A stretch of 64,000 nt of DNA from UMGS1590 sp036303105 (GCA_036303105.1 JAXJBF010000132.1:1-64000), one strand, 5' to 3'; numbered from the stretch's first letter, positions 35,312-43,510 are shown. Notes: generated by a model not told the origin, from the sequence alone. Translations and numbers: made by a program.

Positions 35312-35410
35312 GCGATGGTTGACTTTTCGGCGGGATTCGATTAGAATGCCGTTAAGATGATTTGCATAGGAAGCTTAATAATGAACAAGAAATTGTAAGG
35401 AGGAGATTCC

Positions 35411-36256
35411 ATGACACGAGCAATTGAGGAACGTGTGCAGGGTCAGCAGACGTTTGACGGCGCCGGGGTTGATCTGGTGCGTGTGCTGGGTCATCCAACA
35501 GCGGAGGCGTTTGATCCGTTTTTGATGCTGGATTCCTTTGACAGCACCGACCCGGAATCCTACAAGGCAGGGTTTCCAAAGCATCCGCACCGCGGTATTG
35601 AAACGATCAGCTATCTGGTGCAGGGACAGATGATGCACCGCGACAGCCTTGGACACGAAGACACCATCGGCGACGGCGAGGTGCAGTGGATGACGGCAGG
35701 TTCCGGCATTCAGCATGAAGAAAAACTGCCGGCATCGGAGCGTCTGTTGGGGGTGCAGCTGTGGCTGAACCTGCCTGCCAAAGATAAGATGGTGCTGCCA
35801 GCGTATCACCACATCAAGCGCGAAGACATTCCGGAAGTGGCCATTGATGGCGGCAAGGTGCGTGTGCTTGCAGGGTCGTTCAATGGGGTGCAGGGGTTCC
35901 AGGGCAGCTACTTACCGTTCGATTATTACGATGTGCAGCTGGAAGCGGGAAAGGCTGCGACCATTGCCACCGATCCGGCGCGCAGAACCATGGTGTTTAC
36001 GCTGCTGGGCGATGCCGTTGTCGAAGGCGAAGCCATCGCTGAAAAGACTGCTGTCAAACTTGCCAGCGGCGATAGCCTGCAGCTCGCAGCAGCCGATGCG
36101 CCTGTGCACATTCTCGTCATGAGCGCACCTGCGCTGAATGAACCCATTGCCTGGCACGGGCCGATCGTCATGAACAGTCTCGCCGACATCGCTAAAGCCA
36201 CCGCTGAACTGCACAATGGGAATTTTTTGAAACACGAGATTCAGTACGAAGAATAA
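35411..36256 (+). CDS. Pirin-family protein
   Basis: 281 residues, bicupin. The iron site is recognisable: HPHRGIE (two His) and SGIQHEE (His and Glu). Bacterial pirins include quercetin dioxygenases and redox-dependent cofactors of other enzymes. AAGGAGG precedes ATG. The gene follows the HxlR regulator and may share its regulation. The C-terminal cupin lacks obvious ligands, as is usual. Confidence 0.92.
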   Translation: MTRAIEERVQGQQTFDGAGVDLVRVLGHPTAEAFDPFLMLDSFDSTDPESYKAGFPKHPHRGIETISYLVQGQMMHRDSLGHEDTIGDGEVQWMTAGSGIQHEEKLPASERLLGVQLWLNLPAKDKMVLPAYHHIKREDIPEVAIDGGKVRVLAGSFNGVQGFQGSYLPFDYYDVQLEAGKAATIATDPARRTMVFTLLGDAVVEGEAIAEKTAVKLASGDSLQLAAADAPVHILVMSAPALNEPIAWHGPIVMNSLADIAKATAELHNGNFLKHEIQYEE

Positions 36257-36257
36257 A

Positions 36258-36304
36258 AAAGGGGAGCCGCTGCACGAACAACAGATTCGTGTGGCGACTC
36301 CCTT
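36258..36304. terminator. Convergent terminator after pirin
   Basis: AAAGGGGAGCCGC-TGCACGAA pairs with TTCGTG-TGGCGACTCCCTTT with some bulges. It also ends just before the stop of the opposing XRE gene. Confidence 0.8.
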
Positions 36305-36307
36305 TGC

Positions 36308-36511
36308 TTATTCGTCGTCGGTGATGGTGAAGATGTCTTCGATGGTGACGCCAAAGACTTTGGCGATGTTCCAGGCAAGGACGAGGGATGGGTTGTAGCG
36401 GCCTTTTTCGAGGTTGCCGATGGTTTCGCGGCGCACGCCGACGCGCTGGGCGAGTTCGGCTTGGTTCATGTTATGTTTCGCGCGGTATTCTTTGATGCGG
36501 TTGTGGATCAT
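36308..36511 (-). CDS. Small XRE-family regulator
   Basis: 67 residues, almost only an HTH: MNQAELAQRVGVRRETIGNLEKGRYNPS, ending TITDDE. Such YgzD/Cro-like proteins usually accompany small membrane proteins. Its start overlaps the stop of the upstream membrane protein gene by four bases (ATGA), so it is the third gene of a three-gene operon. Probably an autorepressor acting at the 37257-37297 operator. Confidence 0.92.
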   Translation of the reverse strand: MIHNRIKEYRAKHNMNQAELAQRVGVRRETIGNLEKGRYNPSLVLAWNIAKVFGVTIEDIFTITDDE

Positions 36512-36867
36512 TCGTCAGACAATCCTTTCAGTTCGCGCCATTCGCGGATGGTGAGCACGCCGGTGAAGAGCACATAGGCAGTGAGAAAGCCGCTTTTCAG
36601 TGCCAGCGCAGTGATATCGGCAGACGGGCCGCTGCGGAGCGTGGCGAGAAGGATGACGAGTGTGACGACGATCATTTCGGCGAAAAAGGCCCAGAGGGCG
36701 GCGCTTTTGACGTGAGCGAGGAAACATTCGTCAGGTGTGACGCCGAAATACGGAACAAACACGAGAAAGATGAGAAATGCCAGGTAGGCGCGGTCGCCGT
36801 TGCTTAAAAAGAGCAGTGCTGGCAGTGCCATGAGGGAAAGCAGGCCGACAGGATTGATCTTTTTCAC
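36508..36867 (-). CDS. Small membrane protein, DUF3796-like (copy 2)
   Basis: 119 residues from GTG 36867, chosen because GGAGGTG lies 8 bases upstream and the resulting VKKINPVGLLSLMAL aligns with the neighbour's MKRFNMLGLLSLLAL. Three to four hydrophobic segments; central FVPYFGVTPDECFLAHVKSA; C-terminal IREWRELKG. Looks like the DUF3796 group often found beside XRE regulators. Paralogue of the next gene upstream, so a local duplication. Function unknown. Confidence 0.72.
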   Translation of the reverse strand: MKKINPVGLLSLMALPALLFLSNGDRAYLAFLIFLVFVPYFGVTPDECFLAHVKSAALWAFFAEMIVVTLVILLATLRSGPSADITALALKSGFLTAYVLFTGVLTIREWRELKGLSDE

Positions 36868-36882
36868 GATGAACACCTCCAA

Positions 36883-37236
36883 TTATTCCAAAGCGCCTTT
36901 TTGTTCGCGCCACTCGCAGATGGTGAGGGCGATGCTGAAAACGATCACTGAAGTGGCAAAGCTGAGGGCGAAGGCCATTGGTGCTGCCTGTGCTGTGCCA
37001 AAGAGCAGGCTGCAGGCAAAGATATAGATAACGAGGGACAGCATGCCGGTAAAGAAGGAAAGTGTAGCCGTTTTGCGCACGTTTTCCAGGAAAAATTCGT
37101 CTGGGATGACGCGAAAATAACGCAGGTAGTAGAGAAAGCCGAGAAATCCGAACCAGCCTTTGTTGTCGCTCACAAAGCCGAGGACAGCGACCAGCGCCAG
37201 CAGCGACAAAAGACCGAGCATGTTGAAGCGTTTCAT
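36883..37236 (-). CDS. Small membrane protein, DUF3796-like (copy 1)
   Basis: 117 residues from ATG 37236 with GGAGGTG upstream. Hydrophobic helices plus GWFGFLGFLYYLRYFRVIPD and C-terminal ICEWREQKGALE. First gene of the operon; copy 2 begins 15 bases after its stop. The pair could form a heteromeric membrane complex. No catalytic motif is visible. Confidence 0.75.
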   Translation of the reverse strand: MKRFNMLGLLSLLALVAVLGFVSDNKGWFGFLGFLYYLRYFRVIPDEFFLENVRKTATLSFFTGMLSLVIYIFACSLLFGTAQAAPMAFALSFATSVIVFSIALTICEWREQKGALE

Positions 37237-37256
37237 GATGGAGCACCTCCTGAAAA

Positions 37257-37297
37257 ATGTGGTATATTTCACTCTTTATGTGGTAAATATACCACAT
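37257..37297. promoter_or_regulatory. ATGTGGTA operator: one half-site plus a perfect palindrome
   Basis: ATGTGGTA at 37257-37264 and again at 37278-37285, 21 bp apart (two helical turns). The second pairs with TACCACAT (37290-37297) as an 8-bp dyad with a 4-base gap. It lies directly upstream of the DUF3796/XRE operon and overlaps its promoter; probable XRE operator. Confidence 0.7.
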
Positions 37298-37356
37298 GCG
37301 CTGCAAGCATGTCAAGAACAGTACGCAGACGAAAAGGTGCAGGGCGACAGGGGCTA

Positions 37357-37365
37357 TGGTATAAT
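37357..37365 (+). promoter_or_regulatory. Extended -10 promoter of the Fe-ADH gene
   Basis: TGGTATAAT (TGn plus TATAAT), 36 bases before the proposed GTG. Confidence 0.62.
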
Positions 37366-37400
37366 GGAAAAAGAACAACCCATATGAAGAGGTGAAAAAT

Positions 37401-38552
37401 GTGGAACAAGTGATTTTTGAGCGCAGCGGCGGAACGTTGGTGTTTGCCGATGGGCGTGCGTCGGCGGAGCTGGCCATGGCTGGCGATGTGCCGCTGCTTT
37501 TGGCGCGGTTGGGTGTGATGAAGCCTTTGGTTGTGAGCGGCGGCGGGCTGGCACGTTCCGGCATTGCTGAAGAGATGGCGCATCGTGGCATGCCGCTGGT
37601 GCATTTTGATGGCTTCACGCCGAACCCAACGGCGGAGCAGGTGGCAGCTGGTTTGGCGATGTATCGTGCCAATGACTGCGATGGGCTGTTGAGCATTGGC
37701 GGTGGCAGCGCCATGGATGTAGCAAAGGCGATCAAGGCGTTGGGCGGAAGCGACGATGCGGCGCCGCTATTGGAACGCTTGACGCAGCCTGAACCGATGA
37801 TGGTGCCGCATGTAGCATTGCCAACCACGGCTGGCACAGGCAGCGAAGCGACGCACTTTGCAACGATCTATATTGGTGGTAAGAAATATTCGGTTGCCCA
37901 TGAGGCGCTGCTGCCAGAGGCGGTCGTTCTTGATCCGTCGCAACTGGCGACGCTGCCGCAGGCAGAGCGGGCAAGCACCATGCTGGATGCACTTTGCCAC
38001 AGCATTGAGTCGTATTGGTCGGTACGGTCCAGCGAAGAAAGCCGTGCGTTTGCGGCGCAGGCTATTGGCCTGTTGACGGCCAATGCTGCCAGTTATCTGG
38101 CTGGCGATGAAGCGGCGTCTGGTGCTGTATTGGTGGCATCGAATTTTGCTGGGCGTGCCATCAATCTCACTACGACCACAGCAGCCCATGCCATGTGCTA
38201 TCAACTGACAGCGTTCTATGGCCTGCGCCATGGTCATGCGGCGGCGGTTTGCCTGCCGGCAGCATGGGAACGGTTGCTGCAAGCGGCAGAAAGTGATGCT
38301 GCGTTGGCGGAACGGCTGCGTGGATTGGCACAGCTGCTTAGTGGACAGTCAGACCCGCAAGCTGGGCTGGATGCTTTTCTGGCACTGCGCAAGCAGGCCG
38401 ATCTTGCCAACGATTGGCTGCCAGAAGACGGTGGCGATCTTGGGCTCTTGGCTGGCTCCGTGAATGTGCAGCGCCTGAGCAATTTCCCAGTGACGCTGAC
38501 AGAAGAGGACCTTGTCGAGATGTATCGCCGCGCATTTGAGGGCGTGCGATGA
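37401..38552 (+). CDS. Iron-containing alcohol dehydrogenase, phosphonoacetaldehyde-reductase-like
   Basis: 383 residues from GTG 37401 (GAGGTG six bases upstream; GTG 37392 is also in frame). Group III alcohol dehydrogenase: GGGSAMDVAKA (NAD loop), PTTAGTGSEATHFA, metal ligands Asp in MLDALCHSIES, His in AAHAMCYQLT and His in LRHGHAAAV. The stretch AINLTTTTAAHAMCYQLTA resembles phosphonoacetaldehyde reductases of phosphonate pathways. Overlaps the following nucleotidyltransferase by four bases. No PEP mutase is in the window, so the substrate stays uncertain. Confidence 0.82.
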   Translation: MEQVIFERSGGTLVFADGRASAELAMAGDVPLLLARLGVMKPLVVSGGGLARSGIAEEMAHRGMPLVHFDGFTPNPTAEQVAAGLAMYRANDCDGLLSIGGGSAMDVAKAIKALGGSDDAAPLLERLTQPEPMMVPHVALPTTAGTGSEATHFATIYIGGKKYSVAHEALLPEAVVLDPSQLATLPQAERASTMLDALCHSIESYWSVRSSEESRAFAAQAIGLLTANAASYLAGDEAASGAVLVASNFAGRAINLTTTTAAHAMCYQLTAFYGLRHGHAAAVCLPAAWERLLQAAESDAALAERLRGLAQLLSGQSDPQAGLDAFLALRKQADLANDWLPEDGGDLGLLAGSVNVQRLSNFPVTLTEEDLVEMYRRAFEGVR

Positions 38553-39265
38553 AGGCCTTTATTTTTAATGCTGGCCGCGGGTCGCGCCTGGGCGCGCTGA
38601 CTGCTGAGCGGCCGAAGGCGCTGGTGTCGTTGGCAACTGGTGAAACGCTGCTGGCACGGCAGCTGCGGCTGCTGCATCAAGCTGGTGTGGCTGAGATTGT
38701 GATCAGCACAGGTTATCGCGGCGCACAGATTCGCGAAGCGGTGCAGCCGTTTGCCGCACAAGGCATGTACTTCACCTTTGTTGATAATCCCGATTATGCG
38801 CGGACCAATGCCATTGTTTCGCTGGATCGTGCGGCAGCATGCCTGCGTGGCAATGATGCGCTGATGCTGCACGGCGATTTGGTGTTTGACGCGTCCTGGC
38901 TTGAAAAGGTGATGCGGGCACCGGTGCATGATGTGGCGGCGGTCGATGAAACAACACCGCTCAATGCCAAGGACTTTAAGGCGCAGGTGAGCAATGGGCG
39001 CATTGCAGCCATTGGTGTGGATTTGTTTGGCGAGGATTGTGTCAACTTCATGCCATTTTACAAGCTCAGCGCCCGTGCTCTTGGACTTTGGCTGGATGCT
39101 GTGCACGACCGCTGTGCGCATGGCGACACAGCAATCTATGCAGAAACTGCTGCGGCACCAGTGCTGGAAGAAATGAACTTATTTGCGTTGTCCTATGCAG
39201 GGCATCTGCTGGCAGAGATAGATACGCCAGCTGACTTGGAGGCTGCGAATGCACGCCTTTGTTAA
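38549..39265 (+). CDS. Nucleotidyltransferase (sugar/phosphonate/choline-phosphate cytidylyltransferase-like)
   Basis: 238 residues, GT-A-like fold. N-terminal FNAGRGSRLGALTAERPKALV is the NTP-binding loop with its Lys. LHGDLVFD supplies a metal-binding Asp, and the C-terminal EIDTPADLEAANA is typical of LicC/PntC-like enzymes. It would activate a small phosphate or phosphonate head group as its CMP/NMP derivative. Start codon overlaps the dehydrogenase stop (ATGA), so the two are coupled and probably act on the same compound. Confidence 0.85.
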   Translation: MKAFIFNAGRGSRLGALTAERPKALVSLATGETLLARQLRLLHQAGVAEIVISTGYRGAQIREAVQPFAAQGMYFTFVDNPDYARTNAIVSLDRAAACLRGNDALMLHGDLVFDASWLEKVMRAPVHDVAAVDETTPLNAKDFKAQVSNGRIAAIGVDLFGEDCVNFMPFYKLSARALGLWLDAVHDRCAHGDTAIYAETAAAPVLEEMNLFALSYAGHLLAEIDTPADLEAANARLC

Positions 39266-39302
39266 GAGAAACAACAACTGACTTTTGAAAGGATGAACCA
39301 TT

Positions 39303-39524
39303 ATGGCAAAAAGAGATTTTGAAAAACGTCAATACGTCTGCCCAAAATGTGGCTGCACCCGATACGAAAGCGACCGTTTCCAAGCCACTGGCGGTGGTTT
39401 TGCAAAAGTATTCGAAGTTCAGAACAAACGCTTTGTCACCATTAGCTGCGAAGAATGCGGCTATACGGAGTTGTACAAGTCTGACACCTCTCTTGGCATG
39501 AATATTCTCGATCTTTTGGTATAA
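39303..39524 (+). CDS. Zinc-ribbon nucleic-acid-binding protein
   Basis: 73 residues. Two CxxC knuckles: CPKCGC and CEECGY, spaced about 35 residues, with GGGFAKVFEVQNKRF between. Matches a small conserved zinc-ribbon family (COG3478-like) widespread in Bacillota. GAAAGGA precedes ATG. It lies 15 bases before the next small gene. Confidence 0.88.
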   Translation: MAKRDFEKRQYVCPKCGCTRYESDRFQATGGGFAKVFEVQNKRFVTISCEECGYTELYKSDTSLGMNILDLLV

Positions 39525-39539
39525 CTGAAAGGAGGGCTG

Positions 39540-39845
39540 ATGATGGATCTTCAAGATGTGATTGTTAATCTGCGTGCCCTGGCCAAACAGGACCCTGCAG
39601 TACGCGACCGTTTGCTGGCCACACGTGACGCTGATAATGCAGAAGAGGTTTTCTGCCAGGTCGCCACAGAACTGGGGCAGACGATCAGCATCACCGAACT
39701 GGCTTTTGCCGGCGAAGCCGACTATGCAGCCATGCGCCGTGCCACCAATGGCGGCGGCGAAAATTCTCCGGTGTTGCGCGGCGAAGACGACTACTACGAT
39801 CTTTTCATGTGCGAACTTGAAGCCATGAAGAATGCGGACAAGTGA
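39540..39845 (+). CDS. Small hypothetical protein with Nif11-like N-terminus
   Basis: 101 residues (tandem ATGs at 39540 and 39543, AGGAGG upstream). Residues 4-55 (LQDVIVNLRALAKQDPAVRD... ELGQTISITEL) resemble Nif11-type helices with a DP-x3-RL signature. After NGGGEN comes an acidic tail with one Cys. Nif11 proteins are either nitrogenase-linked or leaders of peptide natural products. Neither nif genes nor an adjacent maturation enzyme is visible, so function is not assigned. Probably co-transcribed with the zinc-ribbon gene. Confidence 0.7.
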   Translation: MMDLQDVIVNLRALAKQDPAVRDRLLATRDADNAEEVFCQVATELGQTISITELAFAGEADYAAMRRATNGGGENSPVLRGEDDYYDLFMCELEAMKNADK

Positions 39846-39950
39846 AGGCTGCGATAGATAAAAAAATGATTTTTCAGTGATTTTTTTATTTCAAACCACA
39901 GAAAGTATGTTATACTATAAGCAACGTATCCTGAAGGAGGAAATAAACAA

Positions 39951-40259
39951 ATGGCAGTAATTACCATTACCAAAGAAAACTTTGAAGAGGAAGTTATCAA
40001 AAGCGACAAGCCTGTACTCCTCGATTTCTGGGCAGCATGGTGCGGACCTTGCCGCATGGTAGGCCCTATCGTGGAACAGATCTCTAACGAACGTGAAGAC
40101 ATTAAGGTTGGTAAGATCAATGTTGACGAACAGACCGAATTGGCTACCGCGTTTCATGTTATGAGTATCCCTACCCTCGTTGCTGTCAAAGACGGGAAGA
40201 TTGTCAACCAGTCCGTTGGCGTTCAGCCAAAGGCCGACATTCTTGCCTTGCTTGACTAA
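39951..40259 (+). CDS. trxA: Thioredoxin
   Basis: 102 residues. Active site WCGPC at about residues 30-34, cis-Pro in SIPTLV, and the FWAAWCGPC context of classical TrxA. It reduces cytoplasmic disulfides with electrons from thioredoxin reductase, whose gene is not in the window. GAAGGAGG before ATG and TATACT at 39911-39916 indicate its own promoter. Confidence 0.97.
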   Translation: MAVITITKENFEEEVIKSDKPVLLDFWAAWCGPCRMVGPIVEQISNEREDIKVGKINVDEQTELATAFHVMSIPTLVAVKDGKIVNQSVGVQPKADILALLD

Positions 40260-40270
40260 GTTTTGCAGAT

Positions 40271-40316
40271 GAAGCGCTGGCTTTCTGCTCTGGCAGGAAG
40301 CTGGCGTTTTTTTGTG
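40271..40316 (+). terminator. Intrinsic terminator after trxA
   Basis: AGCGCTGGCTTTCTGC pairs imperfectly (with G-T pairs) with GGCAGGAAGCTGGCG, followed by TTTTTTT. Confidence 0.8.
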
Positions 40317-40403
40317 CGTCTGCTATTGCTGTGGATTTTACTTTCAATAAAGATGACTGATAAAAATTAGAGCAAAAAGTCTTTTCATTCCCCCATAAAT
40401 CAG

Positions 40404-40428
40404 TATAATAAGAATCGAAAGAACGATT
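40404..40428 (+). promoter_or_regulatory. -10 TATAAT and adjacent dyad of the marR-suf operon
   Basis: TATAAT at 40404-40409 is followed by AATCG-AAAGAA-CGATT (40413-40428), a dyad placed at the expected transcription start. It fits an autoregulatory MarR operator. Confidence 0.55.
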
Positions 40429-40469
40429 TAGCTGCTAAACAGGCAGCCGTTCTCAGAGAGGTGTTACCG

Positions 40470-40910
40470 ATGGAACGAAAAGATATTTATATCACCGCTT
40501 ATCGCCTCATCAATAAGTACAACGCCAAGACCAAACAGCCCAAAACCTTTGGCACTGCAGAGACTGTCTGTGGTTCTGAAGCGCAGGTATTGGACGTTGT
40601 GGCCCACGAACAGCCGGTTACGCCGTCACAGATTGCGACGCTGTTAGGCATCACCAAAGGGGCCGTGTCGCAGACCTTGGCCAAGCTCGAAAAAAAGGCG
40701 CTTATTGTGCGCAGCCCATCGAGTGATGGCAATGGTATGGTGACCATTCAGCTGTCAAAAGCGGGAAAAGAGATTTTAATAAATTATTATGCGTATCGAG
40801 ACTGTCGGCTTCGCAAAGTGATCGCTGCCGCTCAGGCCTTGCCACCGGAAAGTGCAGCAGCGGTGCTGCAAATGCTGGAAGCATTTGAAGAAGCTCTCGA
40901 TCAATATTAA
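40470..40910 (+). CDS. MarR-family regulator
   Basis: 146 residues from ATG 40470 with GAGAGG upstream (a GTG three codons earlier is possible). Winged HTH: TPSQIATLLGITKGAVSQTLAKLEKKALI and wing RSPSSDGNGMVTIQLS. It takes the place where iscR or sufR usually stands before suf genes. No cysteine cluster typical of Fe-S sensors is seen, apart from single Cys residues. The SufC gene starts 31 bases downstream. Confidence 0.9.
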   Translation: MERKDIYITAYRLINKYNAKTKQPKTFGTAETVCGSEAQVLDVVAHEQPVTPSQIATLLGITKGAVSQTLAKLEKKALIVRSPSSDGNGMVTIQLSKAGKEILINYYAYRDCRLRKVIAAAQALPPESAAAVLQMLEAFEEALDQY

Positions 40911-40941
40911 TGGTTATTTATGGTTAAATGGAGGAGTTACC

Positions 40942-41655
40942 ATGTTAAAATTAGAACATATTTCTTATGGCGTTGAGGAGCGCCCAAATATTCTTAATGA
41001 TGTCAACTTGGAGATTGATGAACCATTTGTTGCCATCACCGGGCCTAACGGCAGCGGCAAAAGCACACTGATGAAGGTCATCTGCGGCATCATTCAGCCA
41101 ACCAGCGGCCGCATCACCTTCAATGGTCAGGATATCACCGACTGGAGCATCACCGACCGTGCCAACCTTGGCATCAGTTATGCGTTCCAGAAACCAGTTG
41201 CTTTCAAAGGCCTCAAGGTTATTGACCTCTTGACCCTGGCTTCTGGCCGTGGCACCACCCTCAGCGAAGCCTGCGACTACCTCAGCGAAGTTGGCCTCTG
41301 CGCACGTGATTACATCGACCGCGAACTCAACGACAGCCTCTCTGGCGGTGAAATGAAGCGTATCGAAATTGCCATGATGCTCGCCCGCAGCACCGCGCTG
41401 TCTCTTTTCGATGAACCAGAAGCCGGCATCGACCTTTGGAGCTTCCAAAGCTTGATCCAGGTCTTTGAAAAGATGAACGAAAAGACCAATGGTAAAATCC
41501 TCATCATCAGCCACCAGGAACGCATCCTCAACATTGCAGACCGCATCATCATGATGCAGGATGGCAAAGTGGTGCGCGATGGCAAGCCAGATGACGTCAT
41601 GCCACACATCATTGGCAGCGGCTGCACAAAGATCATGGACAAATTAGCGAAATAA
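40942..41655 (+). CDS. sufC: Fe-S cluster assembly ATPase SufC (minimal SUF/SMS type)
   Basis: 238 residues from ATG 40942 (GGAGGAG upstream). ABC ATPase: Walker A GPNGSGKS, signature LSGGEMKR, Walker B ALSLFDEPEAGID, H-loop SHQER. Shorter helical insert than usual SufC. With the SufB-like gene 14 bases downstream it forms a two-gene scaffold/ATPase unit without SufS, SufU, SufD or SufE. Energises cluster transfer from the SufB scaffold. Confidence 0.93.
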   Translation: MLKLEHISYGVEERPNILNDVNLEIDEPFVAITGPNGSGKSTLMKVICGIIQPTSGRITFNGQDITDWSITDRANLGISYAFQKPVAFKGLKVIDLLTLASGRGTTLSEACDYLSEVGLCARDYIDRELNDSLSGGEMKRIEIAMMLARSTALSLFDEPEAGIDLWSFQSLIQVFEKMNEKTNGKILIISHQERILNIADRIIMMQDGKVVRDGKPDDVMPHIIGSGCTKIMDKLAK

Positions 41656-41669
41656 AGGAGGTTTCGACC

Positions 41670-42590
41670 ATGGATGAAATTCAGAAACGTTTATTAAAAG
41701 AAGTTGCCGACCTCGACGCACTGCCAGTCGGGGCATATAATATCCGTGCCGATGGACAGGCTGCAGGCCGCCGTTCCACGGCAAACATTGAAATTGTTCC
41801 TCAGAAAGAACGTCAGGGCATTGAGATTCACGTTAAAGACGGTACCGTCAACGAATCCATGCACATTCCTGTTATCATGGAACAGAGCGGTCTCAAGGAC
41901 CTCGTTTACAACGATTTTTACATTGGTGAAAACTGCGATGTGACCATCGTTGCCGGCTGCGGCATTCATAACTGCGGTGGTGGCGGTGACAGCCAGCATG
42001 ACGGGATTCATACGTTCTACATTGGTAAAAACTCCAAAGTCAAATACATTGAAAAACACTTCGGTGAAGGCGATGGCCGCGGCAAGCAGATCATGAACCC
42101 AACCACCATTCTGCATCTTGAAGAAGGGGCAGAAATGGAAATGGAAACCACACAGATCGAAGGCATCGACGACACCATTCGTGAAACCAGCGGGGATCTC
42201 GCTGAAGGTGCTACCCTCATCATTCATGAAAAGATCCTCACCACTGGCGATCAGGTGGCAAAGACCAATTTCTCTGTGGACCTCAACGGGGAAAATTGCA
42301 GCGCCAATGTGGTCAGCCGCAGTGTTGCCAAAGATCAGTCCTTCCAGGAATTCATTTCCCGCATCAACGGCAACACCGAATGCTATGGTCACACCGAATG
42401 CGATGCCATCATCATGGATGATGCGCACGTTATCGCTTCGCCACAGCTGTCGGCCAACAGCGTAGACGCCAGCCTGATCCACGAAGCAGCCATCGGTAAA
42501 ATTGCCGGTGAACAGCTCATCAAGCTCATGACCCTCGGTCTCACTGAACAAGAAGCTGAAGAACAAATCATCAACGGCTTCCTCAAATAA
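41670..42590 (+). CDS. sufB: SufB/SufD-like Fe-S scaffold protein (SmsB-like)
   Basis: 306 residues, much shorter than SufB of full SUF operons (about 470). Beta-helix core with cysteines in AGCGIHNCGGGGDSQHDGIH, and C-terminal AIGKIAGEQLIKLMTLGLTEQEAEEQIINGF, the SufC-binding helix pair. Short SufB with SufC alone matches the minimal SMS systems described in archaea and anaerobic bacteria. AAAGGAGG before ATG. Operon: marR-sufC-sufB, closed by a terminator. Confidence 0.92.
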   Translation: MDEIQKRLLKEVADLDALPVGAYNIRADGQAAGRRSTANIEIVPQKERQGIEIHVKDGTVNESMHIPVIMEQSGLKDLVYNDFYIGENCDVTIVAGCGIHNCGGGGDSQHDGIHTFYIGKNSKVKYIEKHFGEGDGRGKQIMNPTTILHLEEGAEMEMETTQIEGIDDTIRETSGDLAEGATLIIHEKILTTGDQVAKTNFSVDLNGENCSANVVSRSVAKDQSFQEFISRINGNTECYGHTECDAIIMDDAHVIASPQLSANSVDASLIHEAAIGKIAGEQLIKLMTLGLTEQEAEEQIINGFLK

Positions 42591-42603
42591 TCTTTCACAC
42601 ACA

Positions 42604-42642
42604 AAAAAGCCTTTCCGTGTTCGCGGGAAGGCTTTTCGTTTT
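42604..42642 (+). terminator. Intrinsic terminator of the suf operon
   Basis: AAAAAGCCTTCC-type stem AAGCCTTTCC / GGGAAGGCTT around GTGTTCGC, followed by TTCGTTTTT. Confidence 0.9.
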
Positions 42643-42703
42643 TCATCATGCAGGATGTGTTACAATAGCTGTAATTCAACACGACGAAAGGAAGGGATGC
42701 CTC

Positions 42704-43444
42704 ATGGCCTTGTATGCGCTGGGTGATTTGCACCTCAGCTTTCAGGCAGACAAATCGATGGATAAGTTTGGCAAAGCCTGGAAACACCACGAACGCAAAA
42801 TAGAAAAATATGTTAACAAAATCGTTGCGCCGGACGACACGCTGGTGCTCACGGGTGACCACTCCTGGGGCCGTAAACTGGACGAATGCCAGGAGGATCT
42901 CGCTTTCATTGAGCGCCTGCCTGGGCGAAAGATCCTCCTGCGCGGCAATCACGACATGTTTTGGGATGCGAAGAAAACGGCGCGCCTGAACGATGCTTTT
43001 GCAGGCCGGCTCTTCTTCCTGCAGAACAATTTTGCCAGCTATCAGGACTATGCCCTTGTTGGCACCAAAGGCTTCACCTTTGAAGGACCGTTCTATTTAG
43101 ATCCATGGGGGCGCATTGTTGGCTGGGATGAGGAAAACGAGCAGCACGCCGAAAAATTGGTGGCGCGTGAAATTGTCCGTTTGCGTGATTCCTTTGAACA
43201 GGCAACTGCGGCTGGCTATCGCAAGTTTATTATGTTTCTGCACTATCCACCAACAAACATTCTTGAGGACGCGTCACCATTCACCGACATTGCTGAAGAA
43301 TATGGCGCTGAAACGGTTGTTTATTCTCATTGCCATGGCGCCAAACGCTTCGGCGACAGCTTGCGCGGCACTGTGCGCGGGGTGAACTACATGCTTGTCA
43401 GTGGTGACTATCTTGACTTTAAGCCAGCGCTGGTGTTGGCATGA
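42704..43444 (+). CDS. Calcineurin-like metallophosphoesterase
   Basis: 246 residues from ATG 42704 (GAAAGGAAGG upstream; the frame opens within the terminator). Two-metal phosphoesterase motifs in order: GDLHLSF (about 7-13), GDHSWG (about 53-58), GNHDMF (about 85-90), FLHYPPT, SHCHGA. Substrate unknown; relatives hydrolyse phosphodiesters or phosphoproteins. Stands alone between terminators. Confidence 0.92.
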   Translation: MALYALGDLHLSFQADKSMDKFGKAWKHHERKIEKYVNKIVAPDDTLVLTGDHSWGRKLDECQEDLAFIERLPGRKILLRGNHDMFWDAKKTARLNDAFAGRLFFLQNNFASYQDYALVGTKGFTFEGPFYLDPWGRIVGWDEENEQHAEKLVAREIVRLRDSFEQATAAGYRKFIMFLHYPPTNILEDASPFTDIAEEYGAETVVYSHCHGAKRFGDSLRGTVRGVNYMLVSGDYLDFKPALVLA

Positions 43445-43510
43445 TATAGGGGCTTTGCTGAGACTGCGACCAGATACACATACGATACACGCTAATTTAT
43501 TATAGTAAAG

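Noticed and set aside
38234..39121. Minus-strand frame opposite the dehydrogenase/nucleotidyltransferase junction
   Set aside because: Overlaps both coupled plus-strand genes and lacks domain features.
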